NCBI RefSeq assembly: GCF_900129465.1
Contig: NZ_FSRA01000001.1
Span: 3,784,482 to 3,848,481 of the forward strand
Length of the DNA stretch: 64,000 bases
Reading direction: 5' to 3'
DNA from: Chitinophaga niabensis
GTDB lineage: Bacteria; Bacteroidota; Bacteroidia; Chitinophagales; Chitinophagaceae
The notes under the pieces are model-generated. The model did no database searches and was not told the origin of the DNA. It saw only the letters and a program-made list of their open reading frames with translations. Shown piece by piece: positions 52,447 to 61,833 of this stretch (position 1 is the stretch's first letter; each line of letters opens with the position of its first letter). Made by a program: the position numbers and the translations under genes.

Positions 52447-52687
52447 GCATATAATAATTGGAATCTCTCAGTGGCGGCTTACGGTAGATAATCTAAATGC
52501 AAAAACAGAAGTGGAGTATTTCACAACTGTTATCAACAATGCATTACTACATTATGAACCAGGGCTTCCTGGAGAAATAGAATATGAATTCATACCCTCA
52601 CGGACGAAAGGTATTGGGCAAGAATTACGGAGTGGATATGTAATCATAGATAATCTCCACTCCCATTTGGAGCGGAGATTATTTTAA
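52445..52687 (+). CDS. Doubtful 80-residue protein
   Basis: MHIIIGISQWRLTVDNLNAK leads an ordinary-looking sequence with EPGLPGEIEYEFIPSRTKGI. The ATG lies in the last repeat copy and the 3' end reads through a long hairpin (52650-52682) and overlaps the RND stop. No family recognised; may be a fragment or chance frame. Nothing else was seen in 52267-52683 apart from the repeats. Confidence 0.3.
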   Translation: MHIIIGISQWRLTVDNLNAKTEVEYFTTVINNALLHYEPGLPGEIEYEFIPSRTKGIGQELRSGYVIIDNLHSHLERRLF

Positions 52688-55600
52688 CTTCTCTTTATTC
52701 CAAAGAACCTCTCCTGCAAAGCCTGGAAGATCACAAACAATACCGGGATAATAAATAACCCCAGCACCACACCAAACAACATTCCCCCGATAGCACTCGA
52801 TGCAATGGAACGATTCCCCTGTTCTGTAGCTCCTTTCGCAAACAGTAATGGCAACAAACCAACGATGAATGCAAAAGAAGTCATGAGGATCGGCCGCAAC
52901 CTGAGTGTGGCTGCTTCCAATGCTGCTTCCAGTAATGCTTTCCCTGCCCTTCTTCTCTGTATGGCAAACTCCACGATGAGGATAGCGTTCTTTGCTAAGA
53001 GACCTATCAACATGATCAGGCTGATCTGTACATAAATATTATTGGTTACATCCATCATGCGGATAAAAGCAAATACGCCGAGGATCCCTGTAGGCAATGA
53101 TAACATGACCGCCATTGGAAGAATATAACTCTCATACTGCGCAGCCAGCAGGAAATACACGAACACTACGCACAATCCAAAGATGAAGAGGGTCTCTGAA
53201 CCAGAGGATTGTTCTTCCCTTGCCATGCCGATGTATTCATGAGAGAATCCCATCGGTAATGCAGCAGCTACTTCATTCACCGCTTTCATGGCATCGCCGG
53301 AGGAGAAGCCTTTTTTGGCCTGCACACTTACCGTGATGGCATTTGCCTGGTTCAGGTGATTGATCACCTCAGGGCCATATACACGCTCCAGGTGAGCAAT
53401 AGATCTTACCGGCACCATTTCTCCAAATGCATTTTTCACATGGATATGTTCCAGGCTGTTTTCATCCACACGGTAGGGAATATCTGCCTGTACCACTACG
53501 CGGTAGTATTTTCCGAAGCGGTTAAAATCGGAAGCATATACACTGCCGTAATATGCCTGCATGGTATTGAGTACATCACTTACTTCTACCCCCAGTTGTT
53601 TGGCCTTTACTTCATCCACTTCCAGTTGAAATTGCGGGAAGCTGGCATTGAAGGAAGTATAGGCAGTACCAATTTCAGGGCGTTCCTGCAAGGTGGCAAT
53701 GAAACGGTCCGCCTCTCCTGCCAGTTTACTGATGGGGCCGCCGGTATTATCCTTCAGTACAACATCCAATCCGTCTACTGCTCCAAAACCCTGTACAGTA
53801 GGCATAATAAAGGTGAAGGAATTACCTTCGGGATAACTATAAAAGAGGGTATTTATAGAATCAACAATGCTGTTAATTTCTGAAAATTCCCCTCTTTCTT
53901 TTTTAGGCCGTAAAGTGGCATATATAGAACCATAGGAGGGTGAAACGCTGGCTGCCATGAGGTTCTCTCCTACCACCATGGAACTGAATTCCACCGCTTC
54001 CATCTGGTTGATCTTTTTGTGTACGCTGTCCAGCACTCTTTTCGTGCGGGCATATCCCGCACCGGGTTGCATATTCAAAGTGGAAATAACAATGTTCTGA
54101 TCTTCTGTTGGAATAAAGGCTTTGGGTGTGGTACGTGCCAGTGCAAAAGTGGCAACCCCTGTCAGTAGTAAAGCACCCATTGCCAGCCACTTTCTGCCGA
54201 TCAGGAAATGGGCTGCCCTGATGTATCTTGCAGACATTGCTTCAAATCCTGCATTGAAATAATGAAAGAAACGGCGCCATCCTTTCTTATTATCAACATG
54301 CCCCGTTTTTAATAACAACGCACATAATGCAGGGCTGAGGGTTAAAGCATTCACGGCTGAAAGTATAATGGCAATGGCCAGCGTAAAGGCAAACTGCCGG
54401 TAGAAAACGCCTACGGGGCCTTCCGTAAGACCAATGGGCAGGAACACCGCAGCCATTACCAGTGTGATGGAAAAGATGGCCCCGGTGATCTCGCTCATGG
54501 CAGTAACTGTAGCTGTTTTAGCATCAGTGCCATGGCCCATTTTGCTATGTACTGCTTCCACTACCACTACAGCATCATCTACCACAATCCCAATGGCCAG
54601 CACCAGCGCAAACAAGGTCAGGAAGTTGATGGTGAGGCCAAACAACTGCATGAAGAAAAAGGTACCGATGATAGAAACCGGTACTGCAATTGCCGGGATC
54701 AGGGTAGAACGAAAATCCTGTAAGAAGATGAACACTACAATGAATACAAGAATGAAAGCTTCTATCAGCGTGCCTTTCACTTGTGCAACAGCTTCGTCCA
54801 GGAAACCTTTGGTGCTGAAGCTTACGAGGTATTCCAATCCTGATGGGAAAGATTTCTTTGCATTCTCCATCACTTTCAATATCTCCGTTTGAATATCATT
54901 TGCATTGGAACCCGGCGTCTGGTAAATGAACATACCTGCATCCGGCCGGCCTTTGGAGGTTACGGCGGAAGCATATGCATGGTCCAGCGATCCTAATTCC
55001 ACACGGGCTACATCTTTCAGGCGCATCACTTTCCCTCCCGGCTCTGCACGGATCACAATGTTTTCATAATCCGGTTCCTTATTCATTTTTCCTTTATAAC
55101 GGATCGCATATTCATACGCTACTGCACTTCCTTCTCCCAAACGGCCCGGCGCCGCTTCCAGGTTCTGGTTGTTGATCGCATCTATCACTTCCTGCGGGCT
55201 CATGTTGTAAGCTGCCAGCTGTGCAGGATTCAGCCAGATGCGCATGGCGTAATCCTTACTCCCGTACATTGCTACCTTGCCCACCCCCTGCACCCTTTGA
55301 ATTTGAGGAATAAGGTTTATGAGCATATAGTTATTGACGAACTCTCCATCATAACGGCCGTCCGTTGCCAGCAGATCGATGAACATGATCATGCTGTTCT
55401 GTTGTTTGGATGTGATCACACCTGCCTGCACCACTTCTTTCGGTAACTGGTTGGTGGCCTGTGCAATACGGTTCTGAACGTTAACGGCTGCCTGGTCCGG
55501 ATCGGTACCCGGTTTAAAAAAAACGGAGAGCACCAAAGTGCCGTCGTTAGAGGAGGAAGAAGACATATACGTCATATTATCCACCCCATTGATCACCTGC

Positions 55601-55797
55601 TCCAGGGGAGTAGCTACTGCGCGGGCCACGGTTTCTGCATTGGCGCCGGGGTACCTGGCAGAAACAGCCACAGAAGGAGGCGCAATATCAGGGAAGATCT
55701 CCATGGGCAGGCTCTTCAAAGCCAGCAATCCCAGGATGAGCAAAATGACGGATACTACAGAGGCCAAAACGGGCCTGTCGATTATTTTTCTGAGCAT
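52684..55797 (-). CDS. RND efflux pump, inner-membrane subunit (HAE1 type)
   Basis: 1037 residues. MLRKIIDRPVLASVVSVILL starts helix 1; VSARYPGANAETVARAVATP and MIMFIDLLATDG are porter-domain motifs; GIVVDDAVVVVEAVHSKM (about residue 404) holds the Asp pair for proton coupling in helix 4; the second half repeats the fold (EYIGMAREEQSSG, LPTGILGVFAFIRM, IGLLAKNAILIVEFAIQRRR). Three-part AcrAB-TolC-type pumps expel drugs or bile-like compounds. No membrane-fusion or outer-membrane gene is adjacent, so those partners lie elsewhere. Confidence 0.95.
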   Translation of the reverse strand: MLRKIIDRPVLASVVSVILLILGLLALKSLPMEIFPDIAPPSVAVSARYPGANAETVARAVATPLEQVINGVDNMTYMSSSSSNDGTLVLSVFFKPGTDPDQAAVNVQNRIAQATNQLPKEVVQAGVITSKQQNSMIMFIDLLATDGRYDGEFVNNYMLINLIPQIQRVQGVGKVAMYGSKDYAMRIWLNPAQLAAYNMSPQEVIDAINNQNLEAAPGRLGEGSAVAYEYAIRYKGKMNKEPDYENIVIRAEPGGKVMRLKDVARVELGSLDHAYASAVTSKGRPDAGMFIYQTPGSNANDIQTEILKVMENAKKSFPSGLEYLVSFSTKGFLDEAVAQVKGTLIEAFILVFIVVFIFLQDFRSTLIPAIAVPVSIIGTFFFMQLFGLTINFLTLFALVLAIGIVVDDAVVVVEAVHSKMGHGTDAKTATVTAMSEITGAIFSITLVMAAVFLPIGLTEGPVGVFYRQFAFTLAIAIILSAVNALTLSPALCALLLKTGHVDNKKGWRRFFHYFNAGFEAMSARYIRAAHFLIGRKWLAMGALLLTGVATFALARTTPKAFIPTEDQNIVISTLNMQPGAGYARTKRVLDSVHKKINQMEAVEFSSMVVGENLMAASVSPSYGSIYATLRPKKERGEFSEINSIVDSINTLFYSYPEGNSFTFIMPTVQGFGAVDGLDVVLKDNTGGPISKLAGEADRFIATLQERPEIGTAYTSFNASFPQFQLEVDEVKAKQLGVEVSDVLNTMQAYYGSVYASDFNRFGKYYRVVVQADIPYRVDENSLEHIHVKNAFGEMVPVRSIAHLERVYGPEVINHLNQANAITVSVQAKKGFSSGDAMKAVNEVAAALPMGFSHEYIGMAREEQSSGSETLFIFGLCVVFVYFLLAAQYESYILPMAVMLSLPTGILGVFAFIRMMDVTNNIYVQISLIMLIGLLAKNAILIVEFAIQRRRAGKALLEAALEAATLRLRPILMTSFAFIVGLLPLLFAKGATEQGNRSIASSAIGGMLFGVVLGLFIIPVLFVIFQALQERFFGIKRS

Positions 55798-55880
55798 AAT
55801 AATTAGGGAAAACCCGTTTTTTACTATGCAAAAATGTTGGGAATAAAGGGCCTAAACAATCAGGGAACAAAGATTCCATA

Positions 55881-55898
55881 AGGGATAAATTTATCCCT
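55881..55898. promoter_or_regulatory. 18-bp palindrome between RND and HxlR genes
   Basis: AGGGATAAA-TTTATCCCT is a perfect palindrome, 84 nt upstream of the RND start and 83 nt upstream of the HxlR gene. A likely operator for the HxlR-type regulator. Confidence 0.65.
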
Positions 55899-55952
55899 AT
55901 GCGCCACTGGCGGGTATTGGCGGATACCTTTTCAGACCTCCCCGCATTATGA

Positions 55953-55960
55953 TATATTTG
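55953..55960 (+). promoter_or_regulatory. -7 box of the HxlR gene
   Basis: TATATTTG matches TAnnTTTG, 20 nt before the ATG; TTTC stands about where the -33 element should be. Confidence 0.55.
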
Positions 55961-55980
55961 TTGTCCTTAAACCCTCAGAC

Positions 55981-56334
55981 ATGTATGTAAAAAAGCTCCC
56001 GGAATCACTGGAATATGGTGTGAACATGACGATCAAGGTATTGGGCGGGAAATGGAAGGCCTGTTTACTGGATAGTATCCATTCCGGCATCCGCAGGCCC
56101 AGTGATCTGCACCGCAGTATTCCCGAAGCCCCTGCCCGGGTGCTGAACCAGCAACTGAAAGTGCTGGAGGAGTTACATATCATATATAAAAAAATCTACC
56201 CGGAAGTACCCCCCAAAGTAGAATATTACCTCACGGAATGGGGCACCAGCCTGCTTCCGGTGATTATGCAGATGGAAAGCTGGGGGAACAATTATTTTGA
56301 AAAATCCACTGAAAATTCCCTATTGCGTAAATAA
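55981..56334 (+). CDS. HxlR family transcriptional regulator
   Basis: 117 residues. Winged helix typical of HxlR: GVNMTIKVLGGKWKACLLDS, then RRPSDLHRSIPEAPARVLNQ and QLKVLEELHIIYKKIYPEVP with KVEYYLTEWG. These often respond to reactive compounds. It is divergent from the RND pump, with an 18-bp palindrome between them, so it probably controls that pump. Confidence 0.93.
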   Translation: MYVKKLPESLEYGVNMTIKVLGGKWKACLLDSIHSGIRRPSDLHRSIPEAPARVLNQQLKVLEELHIIYKKIYPEVPPKVEYYLTEWGTSLLPVIMQMESWGNNYFEKSTENSLLRK

Positions 56335-56435
56335 AATTCCGCATCCGATCTACCCGGCCACTCATTGTACCTGAATTTTGCGGCGGACTAAAGACCGGCG
56401 GTTTCTTACCGCTATCAGCCAATAAATATATTACG

Positions 56436-58883
56436 ATGAGAAAATTTACAGCGTTTATCCTCCTGCTCATGGTATCTGCCATCAGCCTGCGGGCAGAAAT
56501 TCCAACCGGGCATATCAAAGGCACCATCAAAACCAACGATGGACAACTGGCTCCTTTTGTATCGGTTCAGATCAAGGACAAGAACCGCGGGGTAATAACA
56601 GACGAAAAGGGCGTATTCAATTTTCGCAGGATCGCTCCGGGGCAATATACACTTCTCGTATCCCTGCTGGGCTATGAAACCGCGGAACAGCAGGTTACCG
56701 TAACTGCTAATGAAACAACTACTGTAAATATAGAGATCAAAATTTCCAATACGCAGTTGCAGGAAGTGATCATCAAGGGTAATCAGAATAAATTCGGCAG
56801 AAAGGAAAGTGACCAGGTAGCGCGTTTGCCGATCAAAAATATTGAAAACCCACAGGTGTATAATGTGATCGGGAAAGAACTGATGAAAGAACAGGTGATC
56901 ACTACTTTTGATGATGCGGTCAAAAATGCACCGGGCGTGAGCCGCCTATGGTCTTCTACCGGCCGCCCTGGTGATGGTGCCGGCTATTTCTCCATACGTG
57001 GTTTTGCTGTGCAGCCTACCATGATCAATGGTATTGCAGGTCTGACCAATGGCTCTATCGACCCGGCTAATGTTGAAAGGATTGAAACTATCAAAGGGCC
57101 TTCAAGTACACTGTTCGGCAGCAGCCTGATCTCCTTCGGCGGATTGATCAATATTGTGACCAAACGCCCTTATGAGAACTTCGGTGGCGAGATCAGTTAT
57201 ACCGGTGGTGGTTTTGGCCTGAGCCGTATCACCGCTGATATCAATACGCCATTGAATGATGATAAAACTGCTTTGCTGCGTTTCAATGGTGCTTACCATT
57301 CTGAAAACAGTTTCCAGGATGCAGGGTTTAGGAAGTCTTTCTTCCTGGCTCCCAGCTTATCCTACAAGGTGAGTGACAAGCTCTCCTTCCTGGTGAATGC
57401 AGAGATCTACAATGGGGAAGGCACCAACCCGCTAATGGTTTTCCTGAACCGTAGCCGTCCTTTGAAAGCTACTACGCCAAAGGAACTCAACATGGATTTC
57501 AACCGTTCCTATACTGCTAACGATATCACGAACAAAACACCAACCGTAAACATCTACGGCCAGGCTAATTATAAGCTCTCCGATAAATGGACTTCTCAAA
57601 CGAACCTCTCCAGGAGTGTGCGTAAAAGTGAAGGGTATTATTCTTACGTGATGTTCCTGGACCAGGGCCTCCCTGCCGGCCAACCCGTGGTGCAGAATGA
57701 CACACTTATCAGCCGGTTCGTGTATAACCAGAATTCTATTTCTACCACTACGGGCGTACAGCAGAACTTCATCGGCGATTTCAAGATCGGCAAAATGAGG
57801 AACAGGGTTGTGTTTGGATTGGATTACCTGAGCCAGCAGACCACCAATAATAACTCGCCTTATCTGACCTTTGATTATGTGAACGTAACGAATGCAAAAG
57901 ATCCCCGTTATGGTCAACTGAACAGGCCTGCTGTAGATGCGAAGCTGGCGGCCATAGTAGGCGGAAAACAAATGAACAGTACCACGAACGACACTTACAG
58001 TGCATATGTGTCTGATGTATTGAACATTACAGAGAAGTTCATTGCCATGGCAAGTGTACGGGTGGACTATTTCGATAATAAAGGCGCTAACGATCACCTG
58101 ACGGGTGTGAAGGGAGCCGGTAAATATGATCAGCTGGCTGTATCTCCCAAATTCGGGTTGGTTTACCAGATCGTAAAGGATAAGATAGGGATCTTTGCCA
58201 ATTACATGAATGGTTTCAAGAACCTGGCTCCTGTTGTACAACCTCCTCAGCTTAACCTGGACGGTGTACTCAAACCTCAGCAGGCTAACCAGTTTGAAGG
58301 AGGTATTAAGCTGGATGCGCTGGACCATCGGTTGAATTTCACAGCGAGCTATTATGACCTGCTGGTTACCAATATGACCCGCGGTGCTGTGATGAGAGTT
58401 GAAAATGTTGACTACAACTATACAATCCAGGATGGCTCTCAACGCAGTAAGGGCGTTGAACTGGACCTTGCCGCGAATCCTGTGAACGGGCTGAACATCG
58501 TTGCCGGTTATTCTTATAACGACAGCAAAATGGAAAAGTCCGCAGTGTTTGTGTTGGGTAGAAGGCCTGTTACGGCTGGTCCTGAGCACCTGGCGAACCT
58601 TTGGATCAGTTATACTATTACCGGCGGTAAGGCGCAGGGTTTGGGTGCTGGTGTAGGTGGAAATTATGCGAGTGATAATAAGATCACAAATGATTCCAGG
58701 ACGGGGGTGTTTACTTTGCCTTCTTATGCTATCCTGAATGCGAGTGTGTTCTATAATGCAAAGGCTTTCCGCCTGGCGTTGAAGCTGGATAATGCTACGA
58801 ATAAAGAATATTTTGGTGGATGGACGACTGTTGAAAAGCAAATGCCGAGGCGTTTGGCTGCGAGTGCTACGTTCAAGTTCTAA
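56436..58883 (+). CDS. TonB-dependent siderophore receptor
   Basis: 815 residues. Signal peptide (KFTAFILLLMVSAISLRA), a carboxypeptidase-like regulatory domain (about 25-105, GHIKGTIKTNDGQLAPFVSV), a plug with VARLPIKNIENPQVYNVIGK, APGVSRLWSS and FSIRGFAVQPTMINGIAGLT, and a barrel ending KQMPRRLAASATFKF. The plug layout and FSIRGF motif are those of FhuA/FecA-type ferric siderophore receptors. No siderophore genes are near, so the ligand is unknown. It is well separated from the HxlR gene and has its own terminator. Confidence 0.93.
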   Translation: MRKFTAFILLLMVSAISLRAEIPTGHIKGTIKTNDGQLAPFVSVQIKDKNRGVITDEKGVFNFRRIAPGQYTLLVSLLGYETAEQQVTVTANETTTVNIEIKISNTQLQEVIIKGNQNKFGRKESDQVARLPIKNIENPQVYNVIGKELMKEQVITTFDDAVKNAPGVSRLWSSTGRPGDGAGYFSIRGFAVQPTMINGIAGLTNGSIDPANVERIETIKGPSSTLFGSSLISFGGLINIVTKRPYENFGGEISYTGGGFGLSRITADINTPLNDDKTALLRFNGAYHSENSFQDAGFRKSFFLAPSLSYKVSDKLSFLVNAEIYNGEGTNPLMVFLNRSRPLKATTPKELNMDFNRSYTANDITNKTPTVNIYGQANYKLSDKWTSQTNLSRSVRKSEGYYSYVMFLDQGLPAGQPVVQNDTLISRFVYNQNSISTTTGVQQNFIGDFKIGKMRNRVVFGLDYLSQQTTNNNSPYLTFDYVNVTNAKDPRYGQLNRPAVDAKLAAIVGGKQMNSTTNDTYSAYVSDVLNITEKFIAMASVRVDYFDNKGANDHLTGVKGAGKYDQLAVSPKFGLVYQIVKDKIGIFANYMNGFKNLAPVVQPPQLNLDGVLKPQQANQFEGGIKLDALDHRLNFTASYYDLLVTNMTRGAVMRVENVDYNYTIQDGSQRSKGVELDLAANPVNGLNIVAGYSYNDSKMEKSAVFVLGRRPVTAGPEHLANLWISYTITGGKAQGLGAGVGGNYASDNKITNDSRTGVFTLPSYAILNASVFYNAKAFRLALKLDNATNKEYFGGWTTVEKQMPRRLAASATFKF

Positions 58884-58905
58884 TATTATTTTTGGAAACG
58901 TTTAA

Positions 58906-58940
58906 GAGAGGGTGTTCTTTCAGGGCACCCTCTTTTTTTT
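58906..58940 (+). terminator. Terminator of the siderophore receptor gene
   Basis: GAGGGTG (58908-58914), 11-nt loop, CACCCTC (58926-58932), then eight T residues. Confidence 0.93.
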
Positions 58941-58977
58941 GGGGACACGGTTGTCTTCAAATTATTCCGCCGCTCCC

Positions 58978-59072
58978 AATAAGCATAAAAAAAATTCGAC
59001 CGAAAAAACTAGCCCGGTGGTTATAAGAGGCAAGAGGGAACAGTTTTCGGACGAATTTTTTTTATGCTTATT
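58978..59072. repeat. Long imperfect inverted repeat (hairpin element)
   Basis: The left arm (58978-59010) and right arm (59042-59072) pair over about 30 positions, beginning AATAAGCATAAAAAAAATTC, with a single mismatch and one extra A. The loop is 31 nt. It sits in the 458-nt gap between convergent genes. No gene is supported in that gap. Confidence 0.85.
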
Positions 59073-59143
59073 TCCGCTGGTGTTTTTTTGGTTGGGAGTT
59101 GAGTGGTGTTTGTTCTTGTTCAGGTATATACTGTCGCTGAAGG

Positions 59144-59164
59144 GAGTGACACAACGGCGGCTGA
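59144..59164. repeat. Dispersed repeat core, copy B
   Basis: Inverted copy of the 21-bp core at 25644-25664, starting GAGTGACACAACGGCGGCTG on this strand. Flanking similarity extends to about 60 bp. Just downstream, short GCCTATGT(C/T)AAG units repeat at about 59246 and 59257. Confidence 0.7.
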
Positions 59165-59290
59165 TCGTTGATCAAAAGCTGGTCCCAAAACTATCTTTGG
59201 CACTACTTTGAGTATAGGATGGGAGAAGGATTACCCTATCTTGAGCCTATGTCAAGCCTATGTTAAGAGTGGGATGGTAGTACCTTAACA

Positions 59291-59324
59291 AAGAGGGCAC
59301 CCTTGATGGGGCGCCCTCTTTTAT
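59291..59324 (-). terminator. Terminator of the MscS-type channel gene
   Basis: AAGAGGGCACCC - TTGATG - GGGCGCCCTCTT, with T-rich ends on both sides (TTTGTT on the minus strand, TTTTATT on the plus), 18 nt after the channel gene stop. It can stop transcripts in both directions. Confidence 0.85.
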
Positions 59325-59341
59325 TCTTTATGCATTGATTA

Positions 59342-61714
59342 TTAGAAACTTACGGAGATGTTCTCTGCGCCCAGTTGTTTGTGCAGGAGGAGTAGGATCT
59401 CACTTCTTGCTTCGGCGGATTTGGCAACGTCTATGCTCCAGCAGAAGGCCTTCAGTTCAAAACCGTCTTCCATCACTTTGGTAAACAGGATCTGTGGCTC
59501 CCGGGTGGTGACTATGTATTTGGATTGAAGGATGGCCTTTTTGATAGTGGCCGATACTACCTCCATATCCGTGTTGCCGGTGACGGTCAGGTCTATTTCC
59601 AGGCGCTGCTGGCTATTGGTGAGGGTCCAGTTTACGATCTGCTGGGAGAGGATGTCTCCGTTGGGAATGATCACTTCTGCGCCGTTCTGGGTGAGCAGGG
59701 TGCTGGAACGCAGGCCTATTTCCCTTACGCGGCCGGATTTATCTCCGATCTCTACTACATCCCCGATTTGCAGGGGCCTGTCGAATATGAGGATAATGCC
59801 GGATACGAAGTTGTTCACGATATTCTGCAAGCCGAGACCAATACCTACACCTAAGGCCCCCAGCACGATGGTGATCTTGTCTACCGGAACGCCTGAGGCA
59901 GCAACAGCCAGGAGGTAACCGAGGCAAAGTAGTATCAGTCTTGCTATGAGCAGGCGTGAACGCTGCCCCTTGTTACTTATCTCATCATCGTTACCTGTAT
60001 CACCAAAGAAGTAACCTACGTACTTCTGCAATAAGTGTGCTATCCAGATGATCAGGAAGAACAATAATATACCGCCGATGGTAAAGGAGGCATTTCCGAT
60101 GCTGCGGGGTGCTTCCAGGAATTCTATCAAACCGTTTAATACAGTGGTATAGATATTCAGGTTGGTGGTGAACACGATCAGCCACAGGATCACCACCAGG
60201 AATAAAACCGGGCGGCGGAAACTGGTAAGCACATGCTGGAATTCAAAGTGGGTGGTAACGCCTCTTTTGATCCGGCTGGTAACGATCTGCAACAGGATGG
60301 CTTCCATACAGATCTTGCTGAATACGGCAAGGCCCACCGCCTGCGTAAAGGCGAAAATAGCAGCGTGACCAAAGATCTGCGCAAGTGAAAAACGGCCGAA
60401 TAAATTAAAGAAGATGGCCAGGATATTCATGATATTATGCAGGATGATCACAAAACGCAGGAAACCTCTCAAATGCAGGTTTTCCTTTAGTCTTGTGAGG
60501 AAGAGCCATCCGAACACAACAGACAGGATATTGAGGATGATGAACCAGCTGCGTTGCCAGAAACTTGGATCGATGATATGATGTGCGAAAGAGAAGAAGA
60601 TATATAACAACACCATCGCGATCCAGTACAGGAATAACCTGCGAGGCCACTTCTTCCAGCAGATGATGGTGAGGATGATCAGTAACAGGAACTGCATGGA
60701 TTCAATGTATGCAGAAGGTGCATGCAGATCGAACAGGGGAGCGATGGAGAACATGATCACGAAAGAGGAAACAATGTAACCGGAGGGCAGGTACACGAAT
60801 TCCATTTCGCGGATAGCCCCCATGCCATTGAGACGGCGGAGAGCCCGGATGCTGCGGAAGATCCAAATAAAGAACAGGATGCCAATGAGCAACAGGAATA
60901 ATCTTTTATTGCCGCTGTCTTTAAAATAATAGTCCAGTGCTTTCCTTTCTCCCCTGACTGCTTTGTAAAAAGAAGAACGGGTAGCAGCAGATATATCCAG
61001 TGTATCCTTTTCCCAGAGGTAATTATATTCTTTCCCAAAAATGCGGGTGGCAGAAGTGTTCAGGAGGTTGTTCACTTTGTCCAGCAATTTGGAAGTGGTG
61101 ATGGCATTGGCAGAAGTATGTGTTTGCAGCAGGTTGATGGTGGCCAGGCTTTCCCGGAGATGGCGGGTGCTGCTGCGCCAGGCTTCCCGCATATCTTTTA
61201 ACTGCGGCGCAAACTGGATGCGCAGCAAAGAGTCTCTCATCAGTTGACGGAGTACGGTATCACTTCTGAGGGTTGCCAGGTTATTCCTGAGATTGTTCAG
61301 TTTGGTTTCGGAACTGTCCAGCAGTTTGCGGTGTGCCCTGAGGTCCGTCTGGATGTTTTGCAGCAAAGTCCTGAACACCTGGAGGTTGCGGAGGTTGAGG
61401 GCCTGGCTGTTGTTAAGCACATTGTCTTTCAGTACACTGAGCACGGAATCACTGTCTGCCAGTTTTGCAACGATCAGGTCTATACCTATCCCCAGTTCAC
61501 TTTTGTTATCAATGTTATCCAGTACTACGTAAGAGTTCTCGATCTTCAGCTGATAATCGCTGCTGGTGAGGGCAGTGGAATCAGAAAAGATGGCAGACAT
61601 TCCTCCACCTCTTCTTGTGCGGGTAGAATCTCTTTTTATACGGGATGTGTCCTGGGCAACAGTGACCAATGTGGCTAACCCGAAGATGCAGCATAAAAGC
61701 AGCCGGTTTCTCAT
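59342..61714 (-). CDS. Large MscS-family mechanosensitive channel
   Basis: 790 residues from the ATG at 61714, which begins a signal peptide (MRNRLLLCCIFGLATLVTVA then QDTSR). Layout: a periplasmic coiled-coil region (about 40-260), a block of membrane helices (about 275-600), and the MscS core (about 590-790). The core has helix TM3 (VLGALGVGIGLGLQNIVNNF), the beta domain GDVVEIGDKSGRVREIGLRS, and PNGDILSQQIVNWT. It opens under membrane tension to release solutes. It resembles MscK/YbdG-type channels with large N-terminal parts. Confidence 0.92.
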   Translation of the reverse strand: MRNRLLLCCIFGLATLVTVAQDTSRIKRDSTRTRRGGGMSAIFSDSTALTSSDYQLKIENSYVVLDNIDNKSELGIGIDLIVAKLADSDSVLSVLKDNVLNNSQALNLRNLQVFRTLLQNIQTDLRAHRKLLDSSETKLNNLRNNLATLRSDTVLRQLMRDSLLRIQFAPQLKDMREAWRSSTRHLRESLATINLLQTHTSANAITTSKLLDKVNNLLNTSATRIFGKEYNYLWEKDTLDISAATRSSFYKAVRGERKALDYYFKDSGNKRLFLLLIGILFFIWIFRSIRALRRLNGMGAIREMEFVYLPSGYIVSSFVIMFSIAPLFDLHAPSAYIESMQFLLLIILTIICWKKWPRRLFLYWIAMVLLYIFFSFAHHIIDPSFWQRSWFIILNILSVVFGWLFLTRLKENLHLRGFLRFVIILHNIMNILAIFFNLFGRFSLAQIFGHAAIFAFTQAVGLAVFSKICMEAILLQIVTSRIKRGVTTHFEFQHVLTSFRRPVLFLVVILWLIVFTTNLNIYTTVLNGLIEFLEAPRSIGNASFTIGGILLFFLIIWIAHLLQKYVGYFFGDTGNDDEISNKGQRSRLLIARLILLCLGYLLAVAASGVPVDKITIVLGALGVGIGLGLQNIVNNFVSGIILIFDRPLQIGDVVEIGDKSGRVREIGLRSSTLLTQNGAEVIIPNGDILSQQIVNWTLTNSQQRLEIDLTVTGNTDMEVVSATIKKAILQSKYIVTTREPQILFTKVMEDGFELKAFCWSIDVAKSAEARSEILLLLHKQLGAENISVSF

Positions 61715-61774
61715 GAAGTGATGTTTTTCTGTAGCTAAGCTATGAAAAGAAATTAATATGTGAGGTAGGGATAT

Positions 61775-61808
61775 GAAAAAAGGCCTCATTAGAAAATGAA
61801 GCCCTTTA
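61775..61808 (-). terminator. Terminator of the permease-GldG gene
   Basis: On the minus strand AAAGGGCTTCATT - TTCT - AATGAGGCCTTT with one bulge and one wobble, then TTTTTC, 26 nt after the stop. Confidence 0.8.
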
Positions 61809-61833
61809 GCTTATGAGAAATCCAATCGACCTT

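Noticed and set aside
52650-52682. Terminator of the RND gene
   Set aside because: A long hairpin (AATCTCC/GGAGATT) lies right after the RND stop, but the minus strand continues ATCTATGATT with no T-run. The plus strand has only a weak T-run. I did not annotate it as a terminator.
57432-58841. A 469-codon open frame on the minus strand inside the siderophore receptor gene
   Set aside because: It is fully antisense to a well-supported receptor, its product has no domain and an odd His/Ile/Arg-rich composition, and no promoter was seen. It is a shadow frame.
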